The translations under genes were made by a program, and so were the position numbers. Below are positions 1 to 9,086 of a stretch of DNA of 37,298 nucleotides, piece after piece. Origin of the DNA: a virus. Where the stretch lies: positions 1 to 37,298 of IMG/VR virus record IMGVR_UViG_3300021505_000003; one strand, 5' to 3'. Under the pieces are notes generated by a model, which worked only from the letters and a program-made list of their open reading frames with translations, did not search any database and was not told where the DNA came from. Every line of letters begins with the position of its first letter. Position 1 is the first letter of the stretch.

Positions 1-1426
1 CCGTTTAATAGACGGCAAGCCAGGGCTAATAATCTCGCCTAAATGTAAAATGGCTAGAAAAGGGCTTGCTGGCGGATATTGCTATAAGCGCATACAGATA
101 GCCAACGATGAGCGTTATAGAGATAAGCCTGATAAAAATATTTATTCACACGTGATTGATGCTGCTGGTTATGCGATGTTAGGCGGTGGTGAAGGCAATA
201 GAATAGTAACTGGTGAGCAAAGCATGACGCCTGAAGAGGCTAGAAAACTTTATATCCAAAACTTGCCACCAGATGCGAGGAAATATATTGATTTTAACTT
301 TGGAGGGTTTTAATGGCAACTCCAGAACGTAAAGAATTTGAAGACGCCTATATGGCAGCGATAACGCATTGGTCGCCCTTTTTGGTAGAAGCTGAGAAGG
401 ATCTTAATATGGCACTTGGCGATCAATGGGATGTTGAAATGAAGGCGTATCTAAAGCAAAGAAGACGTGAAGCCTATGTCTTTAATAAAATTCATAGAAT
501 TATTAAACTTATAACGGGTTTCCAGCGTAAAAATAGACTCTCCCTAAAATTTGAGGCTTTACTCGGCGGAGATAGTCAGACCGCATCGCAGTTCACTAAG
601 GCAGTTATGTGGCACATGCAATATGCTGGTGGCTATCAAGAGATGAGCGAGGCTTTTGAGAAAGGCGCTTTGATTACAGGAATTAATTTAGTCCATCTTT
701 ATGTTGACCGTTTAACAGACCCAATTAACGGGGATATCAGGTTTTCCAGATGCCCTTATAATAGCTTTTTGCTTGATCCAAATATGACCAAAAAAGATTT
801 GAGCGATTGTGCTTATATTTTACGGCGGAAGTATTTATCAAAGGAACAGGTAAAAGCGCTGTTGCCCTGGGCGGAGAAAGATATTGAGCTAATAAAGCCA
901 ACAAGCAACGATGAAAAGTTTCCTCAGTTAAAGCCAGCATCTAAAAGTTATTATGCCTATGATGAATTTTGGCGCATGGATACTAAGAAAATATGGCTGG
1001 CGACTTTACCAGATGGAAGTTTTAAGCAGTTTGAAGATAAGAAGGAGATAGAGCAATTATTTGAAATATATCCTCCACTAGCCGAGCATATAAAAATAAT
1101 CCCTTCATGGAAAAAAGTAATTAAACTCCAAGTTTTTGTGCAGGGCAATTTGCTTTATGATGGTGATTCTCCCTGGATTTCAGATAATTATCCCTTTGTG
1201 CCTGTCTGGGGATTTTTTACGCCAGAGGCTAAAAATTCAGAATTGAAGGTGTTTGGGATAGTAAGGGTTGCCAGAGATCCACAAACAGAAGTTAATAAAC
1301 GCAGAAGTCAAATGATAGATATTATTGAGTCAACGATTGCCGCAGGATGGAAGGCAAAAGAAGGGAAACTCGTTGATCCAAATGCATTATACCAAAGCGG
1401 GCAAGGGCTAGTGGTTTGGCTTAAAG
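1..1426 (+). repeat. Left copy of the diverged terminal overlap (pairs with 35876-37298)
   Basis: Bases 1-1426 align with 35876-37298 across the terminase tail and the portal N-terminal half. The offset is 35,875 up to the portal start and 35,872 after it, because the left copy has one extra codon (MATPERK against MSAERK). The outermost parts of the overlap are nearly identical and the middle is clearly diverged, mostly at third codon positions. This implies a circular or terminally redundant genome of about 35.87 kb assembled from two co-existing variants. A true tandem of two related phages is the alternative. Confidence 0.9.
2..313 (+). CDS. Terminase large subunit, C-terminal end (partial, 5' truncated by window)
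   Basis: This is the last ~103 codons of a large terminase whose start lies outside the window; the frame is open from base 2. It matches the end of the complete terminase at 34716-36188 almost residue for residue, including the third nuclease acidic residue in the HVIDAAGY motif. Differences from the other copy are few (for example GNRIVTGEQ against GNRLVTGGQ) and most base changes are silent. The stop codon overlaps the portal start (taATG), as in the second copy. The first in-frame ATG, at base 50, is internal and not a real start. The piece is best read as one strain variant of the gene at the other contig end, not as a separate gene. Confidence 0.95.
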   Translation, partial: RLIDGKPGLIISPKCKMARKGLAGGYCYKRIQIANDERYRDKPDKNIYSHVIDAAGYAMLGGGEGNRIVTGEQSMTPEEARKLYIQNLPPDARKYIDFNFGGF

Positions 1427-2229
1427 AGACCGCTAATATGGAAGATGTGCAAAGGTTGGACCCACCGCAAATTCCAGCGGGATTATTCCAACTTTCAGAG
1501 GTTTTTGATAAAGACGTTTACGAGAATGTTGGCGCTAATGCCGAGCTTTTAGGGTCGCCTGAAAATGAGAATATTCAAATTGCTGCCTTATTAAGTAAAT
1601 TAAGGCAAGGTAGCGGTTTAACGATACTCCAAGACTTGTTTGATAGTTATAGAAGCTCAAAAAAGTTATTAGGCATGAAGTTGTTGCAGATGATACAGGA
1701 AAATTATACGCCTAATAAAGTTCAGCAGATTATTGGTGAACCGCCAACACAATTGTTTTTTAACAAGGATTATGCTAAATATAATTGCACACCAGCAGAG
1801 GGGATTCTCACGGACTCTCAGCGTCAGATGTATTTTGGTCAACTCGTTGCCTTGCAGCAAATGGGCGTGCCGATTCCACCATCTGCTTTATTGGAAGCAG
1901 CGCCTATTCAAAACAAAGAGGAGCTTATTCAGTTTGTTAAAGCTGCCGAACAGGAACAGGCACAACAGGCACAGGAAAATAAACAACTTGAAGATATTAT
2001 TAAGCAAGTTAATATTGCTAAGATGCAAGCTGACCTTGCTAGGGCGCATGAAAGAGTATCTCAGGAGCAGGAGAACCGAGCGAATGCTTTACTTGATAGA
2101 ATAAAGGCGATAAAAGAGCTTGAAAAAATTGACGTGGAAAAATTTAAGATGTTGGCTGATGCTTTACATACGATGGAACTTGCAAAGGAAAAAAGAGAGA
2201 AAATAAAGAAACTTTTAACAACGAGGTAA
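313..2229 (+). CDS. Portal protein, P22 gp1-like
   Basis: The portal forms the dodecameric ring at the capsid vertex through which DNA is packaged and ejected. Its 638 aa, its place directly after the terminase, and the N-terminal region (DQW near residue 38, then basic FNKIHRIIKLITGFQRKNR around residues 57-75) fit the P22-type portal family. A central VNKRRSQMIDIIE segment (around 330) fits the portal stem/crown region. Residues from about 540 onward are a long charged, Gln-rich helix, probably a coiled coil like the P22 barrel. The start overlaps the terminase stop (taATG), suggesting translational coupling. A second, diverged N-terminal copy lies at 36188-37298. Confidence 0.88.
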   Translation: MATPERKEFEDAYMAAITHWSPFLVEAEKDLNMALGDQWDVEMKAYLKQRRREAYVFNKIHRIIKLITGFQRKNRLSLKFEALLGGDSQTASQFTKAVMWHMQYAGGYQEMSEAFEKGALITGINLVHLYVDRLTDPINGDIRFSRCPYNSFLLDPNMTKKDLSDCAYILRRKYLSKEQVKALLPWAEKDIELIKPTSNDEKFPQLKPASKSYYAYDEFWRMDTKKIWLATLPDGSFKQFEDKKEIEQLFEIYPPLAEHIKIIPSWKKVIKLQVFVQGNLLYDGDSPWISDNYPFVPVWGFFTPEAKNSELKVFGIVRVARDPQTEVNKRRSQMIDIIESTIAAGWKAKEGKLVDPNALYQSGQGLVVWLKETANMEDVQRLDPPQIPAGLFQLSEVFDKDVYENVGANAELLGSPENENIQIAALLSKLRQGSGLTILQDLFDSYRSSKKLLGMKLLQMIQENYTPNKVQQIIGEPPTQLFFNKDYAKYNCTPAEGILTDSQRQMYFGQLVALQQMGVPIPPSALLEAAPIQNKEELIQFVKAAEQEQAQQAQENKQLEDIIKQVNIAKMQADLARAHERVSQEQENRANALLDRIKAIKELEKIDVEKFKMLADALHTMELAKEKREKIKKLLTTR

Positions 2230-2232
2230 AGT

Positions 2233-2610
2233 ATGTATAAAGAACTTGCAAAGGCGCTTAATTATAAACCTAAAAGCGGGCTGGTTATTGGTGATTTAAG
2301 AGAAGAGCTTGCCAGAGATACCATCCTTAACTTGGAGAAGGTTATTAACGCCAACAAGCACAGAGATGAGTATTATCTCCTTGTCCATGCTGGCAATTTT
2401 GGTAAAAATATTAAGACGACGATTATGATAAGCGATAAAGAACCGCCAAAACTTTTGGGAACTATTTGCTTAAGAGTAAACAACGTTAAAAGTAGGGTTG
2501 ACAGGCTTTGGGTTTTGCCCTATGATATTCCTAAGGATGATGGGGATTTATCAGATATAGGGGTAGAAGAAGTTTTTAAGTCAATTCAGGGAATACCTTT
2601 AAAATATTAA
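2233..2610 (+). CDS. Unknown protein between portal and scaffold
   Basis: This 125-aa protein starts three bases after the portal stop, with a GAGG Shine-Dalgarno sequence inside the portal end. It is soluble-looking, with no signal or membrane segment. It has an N-terminal helical, charged part (residues 1-45) followed by a predicted beta-rich half (YYLLVHAG, TTIMISD, LLGTICLRVNN). I do not recognise a family. The position between portal and scaffold suggests a head-assembly accessory factor, but nothing in the sequence proves it. Confidence 0.7.
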   Translation: MYKELAKALNYKPKSGLVIGDLREELARDTILNLEKVINANKHRDEYYLLVHAGNFGKNIKTTIMISDKEPPKLLGTICLRVNNVKSRVDRLWVLPYDIPKDDGDLSDIGVEEVFKSIQGIPLKY

Positions 2611-2626
2611 ATAAAAGGAGCAAACT

Positions 2627-3355
2627 ATGAATAATAATCAAATACAAAGTGGAGAGCCAACTCCACAAAATCAAGGGCAAGGACAGGAGCAAGGGCAGCA
2701 ACAACAGCAGCAACAGGCTCAAAATCAAGGGCAAGGGCAACAACAGGAAGTAGATATTATCCAGCAGATGCGTGAAGAGCTTGAGGAGCTAAAACGACAG
2801 AACGCTGCCTTGCAAGCACAACTTGCCTTTTTTGGAGGGCAACAGCCTGTAGGAGAGCCAACTCCACAGGAACAGCAGGGACAGCCTCAAGACCCTTTTG
2901 AAGGGCTAGAGGACGATGATGTTCTTACTGTTGCCGATGTAAAAAAGCTGATGGCACAAGTTCAGAGACCAGCGGTAGATCCAAATCTTTATAAAGAAAT
3001 TCAGATGCTCAAGTTGTCTGTTCAAGAGCCAAATTGGCAAGATATAATAAAGAATTATTTGCCTGATATGATAAATTCTAATCCCTTACTAGGGCAAATG
3101 ATTCAGAATGCGCCAAATCCACTGGAAGCTGCATTGCACATTGCTAAACTTAATCCTCGCTATCAGCAGCAACAACAGCAACAACAAGTGCCTCAGCAAC
3201 AATCTCAACAAATTATTGATCAATTAATTAATAAACCTGCCTCGCCAGATCAATTTGGCGGTGGCGGTGGAGTAAGTAAGGCAGACAAGATAGCATCCAT
3301 GAGCGATGAGGAGTTTGATAAATACGTTCAGGATGTTTTATCTGGTAAAGTATAA
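2627..3355 (+). CDS. Capsid scaffolding protein (putative)
   Basis: A 242-aa acidic, glutamine-rich protein directly upstream of the major capsid gene, the usual scaffold position. Residues 1-45 are low complexity (Gln/Gly), followed by a probable coiled coil near 45-68 (REELEELKRQNAALQAQLAF). A second poly-Gln tract lies near residues 180-190. The C-terminus is a short charged helix (SDEEFDKYVQDVLSGKV), as expected for the coat-binding helix-turn-helix of scaffolds. The Gln tracts are encoded by CAA/CAG repeats prone to slippage. A good AAAGGAG site precedes the ATG. The assignment rests on composition and context; no enzymatic motif is present. Confidence 0.75.
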   Translation: MNNNQIQSGEPTPQNQGQGQEQGQQQQQQQAQNQGQGQQQEVDIIQQMREELEELKRQNAALQAQLAFFGGQQPVGEPTPQEQQGQPQDPFEGLEDDDVLTVADVKKLMAQVQRPAVDPNLYKEIQMLKLSVQEPNWQDIIKNYLPDMINSNPLLGQMIQNAPNPLEAALHIAKLNPRYQQQQQQQQVPQQQSQQIIDQLINKPASPDQFGGGGGVSKADKIASMSDEEFDKYVQDVLSGKV

Positions 3356-3377
3356 AAACCTTTAAAGGAGGGGTATT

Positions 3378-4316
3378 ATGGCTTTAACAACTACAGCACA
3401 AATAGATCCTGCGGTGCAGGTCTTTTATGATAGAGTCCTTTTAAGGGCTGCTTATCCAAAGTTAGTTCATCTTAAATTTGCCCAGCATGCTAGGCTGGAT
3501 AAGAAACACGGGAACACCTACAAGTGGAGGAGATATGCTCACCTTGCCGATGCAACTGTTCCTCTAACTGAAGGCGAGACTCCACCAGGGCAACAGTTAT
3601 CTAAGACTGACCTGACTGTTCAGGTCAAAGAATACGGCGACTATGTTCATATTACTGACATGGTTGACCTAACTGTTGAAGATCCTGTTTTAACTATTGC
3701 TGCTGACTTGCTCGGAAAACAGATGGGCAAGACTTTTGATAGCTTGATGAGAGATATTCTCGCTGCTTGTGCTAGTTCTACAAACGCTGCTGGTGGTTCT
3801 AATGGTAAGACTCCAACTGAAATTACTACTGCCGATATTGATGGGGTAGTTAAAACTCTGTTAAATAACGATGCTGAGCCAATTACTGAGATCGTTAAAG
3901 CAGGTCCTGGTCAAGGCACAATGCCTGTAAGAGCTGCCTTTTATGGCATTGCTCATACAGAGTTAATTGATGACCTTGAAGCTTGCACTGGTTTTATCCC
4001 AGTAGCTCAGTATCCACGTCAAAATGATGTTGATGATGCCGAGTGGGGTTCTATTAAAAATACACGCTGGTTGGTAACTTCCAATGGTTACAAGGACACG
4101 AGCGGAACTGACCCTGTTTACCACTTGCCAATAATTGGCAAGGACGCCTATGGCGATGTTGAGCTGACAACTGCTAAAAACATCGTTAAACCTTTTGGCA
4201 GTGCTGGGACTGCTGACCCATTGAACCAGAGGGCAACTTCTGGATGGAAGGCGGTTTGGGCTGCCAGAATACTTAACGATAACTTTATGCATGTGTTAAA
4301 AGTGACACATAGTTAA
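3378..4316 (+). CDS. Major capsid protein, N4-gp56 family
   Basis: The main coat protein of the icosahedral head. Its 312 aa match the N4-gp56 capsid family pattern: an N-terminal FYDRVLLRAAYPKLVHLKFA segment, a Gly/Arg basic stretch (KKHGNTYKWRRYA), the LTEGETPPGQ loop near residue 64, then VQVKEYGDYVHITDMVD and a helical spine with QMGKTFDSLMRDIL. The family has an HK97-type fold. It has the strongest Shine-Dalgarno site in the area (aaaggagggg) and is followed by a hairpin that may dampen downstream expression, as is common after coat genes. Codon use looks less AT-biased than in the tail fibre genes. Confidence 0.92.
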   Translation: MALTTTAQIDPAVQVFYDRVLLRAAYPKLVHLKFAQHARLDKKHGNTYKWRRYAHLADATVPLTEGETPPGQQLSKTDLTVQVKEYGDYVHITDMVDLTVEDPVLTIAADLLGKQMGKTFDSLMRDILAACASSTNAAGGSNGKTPTEITTADIDGVVKTLLNNDAEPITEIVKAGPGQGTMPVRAAFYGIAHTELIDDLEACTGFIPVAQYPRQNDVDDAEWGSIKNTRWLVTSNGYKDTSGTDPVYHLPIIGKDAYGDVELTTAKNIVKPFGSAGTADPLNQRATSGWKAVWAARILNDNFMHVLKVTHS

Positions 4317-4322
4317 TTAACC

Positions 4323-4344
4323 GCCTCTCCCTAACGGGAGGGGC
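4323..4344 (+). terminator. Hairpin after capsid gene (partial terminator or mRNA-stabilising stem)
   Basis: A 9-bp stem with one G-T wobble and a 4-base loop (GCCTCTCCC taac GGGAGGGGC) lies in the 52-bp gap after the capsid gene. It is not followed by a T-run (ctaaaattta), so a full intrinsic terminator is unlikely. Attenuation of readthrough or 3'-end protection of the coat mRNA are both plausible. Confidence 0.55.
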
Positions 4345-4368
4345 TAAAATTTATTAAAGGAGCGCAAT

Positions 4369-4743
4369 ATGGATTTAGAAGCCAAAAAGAAATATGAAGA
4401 GCAACGTGCAAGGATAATGAAAAAAAGACAGGAGTTAGCTAAAAAACTAGCTCGGGAGAAAAAGGTTAAAGTTATATTTCAGAACCTTGAAGATCCTGTT
4501 GACGTTGAATTTACATATGAAGGTGTAAAAACTTATCAGTTGAAACATGGTGAAGTGGTGGAATTACCTGTGTCTGTTTTAAAGCATTTAATGAGTTTAA
4601 AAGTGCCTGTTTACCGTTATGAAGTAGATAAAAAGACAGGGCAGTTAAAACCTGTTACAAAAGTCGCTGAGTGGCGGAATAGGTTTGCTTTTGTGCCTGT
4701 TGATGAAAAAGATGTAATAGGCACAGGAAACACGGAGAACTAA
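4369..4743 (+). CDS. Unknown protein downstream of capsid
   Basis: A 124-aa protein with a highly charged N-terminal helix (residues 1-35, Lys/Glu/Arg-rich) followed by a compact part that looks beta-rich (VKVIFQNLEDPVDVEFTYEGV). It sits between the capsid gene and the head-tail adaptor with its own AAAGGAG site, and the next gene starts one base after its stop. I do not recognise the family. A head decoration or head-completion role is suggested only by position. Confidence 0.75.
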   Translation: MDLEAKKKYEEQRARIMKKRQELAKKLAREKKVKVIFQNLEDPVDVEFTYEGVKTYQLKHGEVVELPVSVLKHLMSLKVPVYRYEVDKKTGQLKPVTKVAEWRNRFAFVPVDEKDVIGTGNTEN

Positions 4744-4744
4744 G

Positions 4745-5371
4745 ATGGAATGGACTTTGGCAGATATAAGAAAGAAAGTAAGGCAATACACGGGGCTGTT
4801 AGCTACGCAACAGATAGCGGATGCTGTAATTGATGATGCTATTAATGATTTTTACGTTAATGAGTTTCCTTTACTGGTAAGTTCTACAAGTTTAAGCCAG
4901 TGGTATGAGTTTAATACTACAGCGGGAGCGGGTGAGTATCCACTTGAAGTAGATATTTTAAATATCCTTTCACCAGTTTATGTAAACGATTATCCCTTGT
5001 TTTTTACGAGGGATAGAGGTTTATTTTTTGGTAATTATCCTTTAGATGAACCAGCACAGCAAGGAAAACCTTTTGCTGCCTTTTTAGATGATGACAGGAC
5101 GTTATATTTGCGCCCTGTCCCTGATGCAGAGTATAATGTGAGAGTTTTAGTAGTTAAAAAGCCAACAGCGCTTGTAAACGATACAGATAAACCGCTTGAC
5201 CCTGCATGGGGGCGGGCAGTTGCTGTTGGCGCTGCTATTCATCTTTTATTAGAAGAGGGCGACAAAGATGCTGCTAATGAGCTGAGCGATTTATTAGGAG
5301 CGCTTTTAGGACAAATTAATCGTAAAGCAACTCTTTTCTCTGCTACTAAAGAGGCAATAAGGAGTTTTTAA
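4745..5371 (+). CDS. Head-tail adaptor protein (P22 gp4-like position)
   Basis: This 208-aa protein has the layout of podovirus adaptors. An N-terminal helical part (LADIRKKVRQYTGLL...ADAVIDDAINDFY) is followed by a beta segment that reads as a layout typical of these proteins (YEFNTTAGAGEYPL, then RTLYLRPVPD) and a C-terminal helical bundle (AVAVGAAIHLLLEEG, then ELSDLLGALLGQI). Such proteins bind below the portal ring and connect it to the tail hub. It is followed at once by a fibre gene, with stop and start adjacent. The family call is from pattern recognition; the exact Pfam family was not tested. Confidence 0.75.
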   Translation: MEWTLADIRKKVRQYTGLLATQQIADAVIDDAINDFYVNEFPLLVSSTSLSQWYEFNTTAGAGEYPLEVDILNILSPVYVNDYPLFFTRDRGLFFGNYPLDEPAQQGKPFAAFLDDDRTLYLRPVPDAEYNVRVLVVKKPTALVNDTDKPLDPAWGRAVAVGAAIHLLLEEGDKDAANELSDLLGALLGQINRKATLFSATKEAIRSF

Positions 5372-6103
5372 ATGTGGGATAAGAATAAGCCTGCAGGCAA
5401 TCAAAAAATAAGACTCTCCGATGAGGAAATAAGGGCTAACTGGGCAGCGCTTGAAGATGCGCTGTCTAGGGAGCATATTTTCCCTGGGACTGAGGGAGAG
5501 GATGCTGGAGAGCATAAAGCTTTAACTTTAAGGCAACAAAGCTCAGCACCTAATACAGGTTCTGGTAAGGTGGGTATTTATCCCAAAGATGATGGACATT
5601 TATATTATGTAGACCCTGATGGCAATGAGTTTAAAATATGGCATGAAGGCAATGACGGCGAGAATAGCGGGCTTGATGCTGATACAGTGAGAGGTGTTGA
5701 GCCATCAACTTTAGCCAAAAAAGATTTAAGCAATGTGGATGATAACATGGTTTTAAACAAGGTAAAAAATGTTGATGGTAGTGGGAGTGGTCTGGATACT
5801 GACTTTATTAGAGGACTCCCTGGAGATTTTACCTGTTCATTGGCTGAGAATGGTTATGCAAAGTTTCCTAATGGATTGATAATTCAGTGGGGAAGAGTAA
5901 ACGATGTTCAACAAGCAACTGTAAATTTTCCGATAGAGTTTCCTAATGCGTGTTTAAATGCTCATGTTACGCAACTTTGGAATAATACTTCAACTAAATA
6001 TACTCCGAGAGTTTTAAGTTATAATAAATCTTCTATAACAATTTGGTGGGGATCTGATTATTCAACAGGTGCTGATATGTTTTGGTTAGCAATAGGATAT
6101 TAA
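5372..6103 (+). CDS. Tail fibre protein with gp53-like C-terminal domain
   Basis: A 243-aa short fibre. The N-terminal part is an unusual helical segment (KIRLSDEEIRANWAALEDAL), the middle holds Leu-Asp-Ala-Asp linker motifs (GLDADTVRGV, GLDTDFIRGL) typical of fibre shafts, and residues ~155-243 match the gp53-like tail-fibre C-terminal domain: NGYAKFPNGLIIQWG, then NFPIEFPNAC and a terminal FWLAIGY. That domain forms the receptor-facing trimeric tip in many phages. The gene starts directly after the adaptor stop. It is probably one of three receptor-binding proteins in this genome. Confidence 0.85.
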   Translation: MWDKNKPAGNQKIRLSDEEIRANWAALEDALSREHIFPGTEGEDAGEHKALTLRQQSSAPNTGSGKVGIYPKDDGHLYYVDPDGNEFKIWHEGNDGENSGLDADTVRGVEPSTLAKKDLSNVDDNMVLNKVKNVDGSGSGLDTDFIRGLPGDFTCSLAENGYAKFPNGLIIQWGRVNDVQQATVNFPIEFPNACLNAHVTQLWNNTSTKYTPRVLSYNKSSITIWWGSDYSTGADMFWLAIGY

Positions 6104-6106
6104 GCC

Positions 6107-7972
6107 ATGAGTAGCTACCAGCCTTTTTTAATAGCAGATTTTAGAGAAGGTTTATTATTAGACCGTGAACCCTGGCTTTTACCGCCTAAAGCTTTTGCAC
6201 GCCTTAAAAACGCTCAATTAAAAAGAGGAGTTCTTAAAAAAAGATTAGGTTATACTTTATGGCAAAAATTTCCTCATGCAGTTAAAAATGAACCTTTAGT
6301 TGAGTTAATATTAGATGGGGGATACTCAAATAGTGATTTTGAACGAACAATAGATGGCGGGTTTGCAGACAGTGAATTTAATGAAACAATAGATGCCTTG
6401 CGAACTATTTGGGGACAGCTTATTAATAAACCAATCCAGCCAAAAAGTCTTATTTTCAGTGACGGTTCTCAAATTATTACAGACGATGGTAATGGCAATT
6501 TAATAGGTGATGGGAGCGGGACAGTAAATTATGATACGGGTGAATATGATATATTTTTTAATGAGCCTACAAGCGGGACTTCAATTTGTGATTATCAATA
6601 TTATCCAGGTTATCCCATAATGGGGATTTATAACTTCTATACCTCAACTGGTGCTTCTCAACTACTAATATTTGATACTAAAAGGATGGCTAGATATGAT
6701 TCACTTGATAGGCGTTTGATAGATATATGCGAGCAAGATGTTTGGACAGGTGGTGAGGCTGATTATATTTGGACTGAAATTATAAATGATAAAATGTATA
6801 TTACCAACAATATTGACCGTATAAAATCATGGGATGGTAGTAATTTAAAAACTCCAATTTTAGATATAGACGGTGACGGACAAAATGATATAGATTGTTG
6901 CCTTTTAATTTTTAATTATAAAGGGCATATGGTTTTATTGAGGACGACTGAAAATGGGACTTTATATGCGCAAAGAGCAAGGTGGTCAAAGGCGGGTTTA
7001 CCAGAAGATTTTACCAATGATGGTTTTGTAGATGCGCCAACGCTTGATTGGATTGTAGGCGCTGACTTTTTAGGAGATGATTTAATAGTTTTTTTTGAGA
7101 GAAGTATTTGGGCGTTAAAATATACACATGATCCAGATTTGCCTTTTAGGTGGGAGAAGATAGTTTCAACTGATGGTGCTTATGCTACTTTCTCAGTGGT
7201 TTCTTTTAGCAATGAATTATTAGCACTTGGGGCGACTTCTTTAATAGGCACTGATGGATTAGATAGTTATTCAATAACAGAAAAAATCCCAGATATTATT
7301 TTAAATATTAACGCAAATAAATTTCATTATGCTTATGCTGTTATAATAGAAGAAAATAATGAAATGCTAATGTTTTATCCTCCTGCAGGAGAAGAGAGGA
7401 ATAAAGAAATATTAGTCTTAAACTACGATGACAATGCATGGAGTATCTTTACTTTAGAAGGAACGGTTTTTGGCTATTTTGAGCAGCAGAGCGATTTAAC
7501 ATGGGACGATATAGATAAAACTTGGGATGAGATTGAATGGGCTTGGGATGATAAAGAAGTCCAAGCGGGATATCCTACAACTTTAATGGGTGGATATAAT
7601 GGTGAGATTTTTATATTAAATAATGATGGGAATGATAATGGAAAATCTATTGAGTTTGATGTGGAGACTGGATGGTTAAATCCTTTTATAAAAGAAGGGA
7701 GACAAACAAGATTAGGATGGGTGGACTTTTTAGTTACGAGAGATCCAAATATATCTTTAACTGTTGATTTTTACGTTGACCATTTAACATCTCCTTATGT
7801 ATCACAGACGATAACTTTTGATGACGGCTCAGATGAGGAGAAAATTTGGATAAGAGCTTATGCTGGTGCTAGGGGTAGGTCACATAAAATTAAATTACAT
7901 CATAAAGCAAGCGAACAAACACCTGAAATTCATGCGATGATGTTTTATTTTAAGCCAGAAGGTAAACTTTAA
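6107..7972 (+). CDS. Tail hub / stabilisation protein, P22 gp10-like
   Basis: A 621-aa, beta-rich protein. The N-terminal part (MSSYQPFLIADFREGL, then a run ending LKNAQLKRGVLKKRLGY around residues 36-49) is typical of podovirus tail nozzle/hub proteins, which build the channel below the adaptor. A Trp/Asp-rich segment WDDIDKTWDEIEWAWDD (about 465-481) and a long beta-propeller-like middle fit the same class. The location after adaptor and fibre genes supports the role. No enzymatic residues were noticed. Confidence 0.75.
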   Translation: MSSYQPFLIADFREGLLLDREPWLLPPKAFARLKNAQLKRGVLKKRLGYTLWQKFPHAVKNEPLVELILDGGYSNSDFERTIDGGFADSEFNETIDALRTIWGQLINKPIQPKSLIFSDGSQIITDDGNGNLIGDGSGTVNYDTGEYDIFFNEPTSGTSICDYQYYPGYPIMGIYNFYTSTGASQLLIFDTKRMARYDSLDRRLIDICEQDVWTGGEADYIWTEIINDKMYITNNIDRIKSWDGSNLKTPILDIDGDGQNDIDCCLLIFNYKGHMVLLRTTENGTLYAQRARWSKAGLPEDFTNDGFVDAPTLDWIVGADFLGDDLIVFFERSIWALKYTHDPDLPFRWEKIVSTDGAYATFSVVSFSNELLALGATSLIGTDGLDSYSITEKIPDIILNINANKFHYAYAVIIEENNEMLMFYPPAGEERNKEILVLNYDDNAWSIFTLEGTVFGYFEQQSDLTWDDIDKTWDEIEWAWDDKEVQAGYPTTLMGGYNGEIFILNNDGNDNGKSIEFDVETGWLNPFIKEGRQTRLGWVDFLVTRDPNISLTVDFYVDHLTSPYVSQTITFDDGSDEEKIWIRAYAGARGRSHKIKLHHKASEQTPEIHAMMFYFKPEGKL

Positions 7973-7984
7973 AAGGAGGAAAAT

Positions 7985-9076
7985 ATGGCAGTAAAAATAC
8001 AATTACGCCGAGATACTGCTGCTAATTGGAATTCCAATAATCCTATTTTAGCAGAAGGTGAAATCGGTGTTGAGCTAGACACCAACCGTATGAAAGTAGG
8101 TGATGGTTCTACGCATTGGAATGATCTTCCTTATACTTTTGAGAATTATTATGTTAAAATAGGGGAGACGGTTGCTAATGCAGATAAATTAGACAATCAG
8201 GATGGGAGTTATTATACAAATGCCAATAATTTAAGTGCTGGAATAGTGCCAGTAGAAAGATTAAGTGGAACTTACAATATTGACATAACAGGAAATGCAG
8301 ATAAAGTTGATAATTTTGATGCCTCTCAATCTCCACAGGCAAAACAAATACCTGTTCTGAACTCTAGTGGCCAACTTTGTTTACCTTTTATTCAAACTCC
8401 AATTCTAGTTAACGGTCAAGATATGATGCATAGAACTTTCTATGTTGATGCAGAAAACGGCGATGATAATAATAACGGCTCTAGTTCTGCGCCATTTAAA
8501 ACTATAAAGAAAGCGTGTGATAGTATACCTAATGGTGGATATGGAACGATTTATTTATCAGCTGGTCAAATTTTTCATATAAGTGTAAGTGTTGGTCTTA
8601 ATAATAAGACTATAATAATGTATGGAGACGCCTCTAATAACTCTAAAATTATATTTGATACATATAATGATGATAATTACAATTATAGTAGATCTATAGG
8701 CTTATCAAATTCAAGATTAATGATAAGATATTGTATATTAGAAAATGCTGAGAAATCAGATTCTAACCTACCTTGGGCAGTTAATGATTGGTCACCTCCT
8801 ATATTAAACAATAAAAATGGATATATTCAACTTTATAATTGCACTATAAATCAAACAAATAAATATTTTATAACTACTCGGACAGGATTCGGGGCTGTAC
8901 ATCTAGCTACGTGTGATATTAATTTCTCTGGCGATGCAATTGCATTAGTAGATAGCGGTGGTGGGAACTGTGCCTTTAGTTTATATAATTCAACAGCAAC
9001 AACTGGATATAAATGGATAGATGGTGGGACTATAGGACAAAATGTAATTACTCATCTTTCTTCTCTTGATACTTAG
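7985..9076 (+). CDS. Receptor-binding protein: Mtd-type N-terminus with parallel beta-helix
   Basis: This 363-aa protein begins with the short domain found at the start of many phage fibres and the Bordetella major tropism determinant (VKIQLRRDTAANW, then AEGEIGVELDTNRMKVGDGS). It continues with a shaft module rich in ADKLDN repeats, shared with the fibre at 10608. Residues ~155-363 look like a right-handed beta-helix of the pectate-lyase type (FYVDAENGDDNNNGSS followed by PFKTIKKA). It may be a tailspike that binds or cleaves surface glycan. No reverse transcriptase or template repeat was seen, so it is not evidence of a diversity-generating retroelement. Confidence 0.8.
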   Translation: MAVKIQLRRDTAANWNSNNPILAEGEIGVELDTNRMKVGDGSTHWNDLPYTFENYYVKIGETVANADKLDNQDGSYYTNANNLSAGIVPVERLSGTYNIDITGNADKVDNFDASQSPQAKQIPVLNSSGQLCLPFIQTPILVNGQDMMHRTFYVDAENGDDNNNGSSSAPFKTIKKACDSIPNGGYGTIYLSAGQIFHISVSVGLNNKTIIMYGDASNNSKIIFDTYNDDNYNYSRSIGLSNSRLMIRYCILENAEKSDSNLPWAVNDWSPPILNNKNGYIQLYNCTINQTNKYFITTRTGFGAVHLATCDINFSGDAIALVDSGGGNCAFSLYNSTATTGYKWIDGGTIGQNVITHLSSLDT

Positions 9077-9086
9077 GAGGTAACTT

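Noticed and set aside
1733-2104. 123-codon plus-strand frame inside the portal gene
   Set aside because: It is a shifted-frame shadow of the portal with no ribosome site and an unnatural Arg/Leu composition.
7985-9076. Diversity-generating retroelement suggested by the Mtd-like N-terminus
   Set aside because: That domain is common in fibres; no reverse transcriptase, template repeat or C-lectin variable end was seen.
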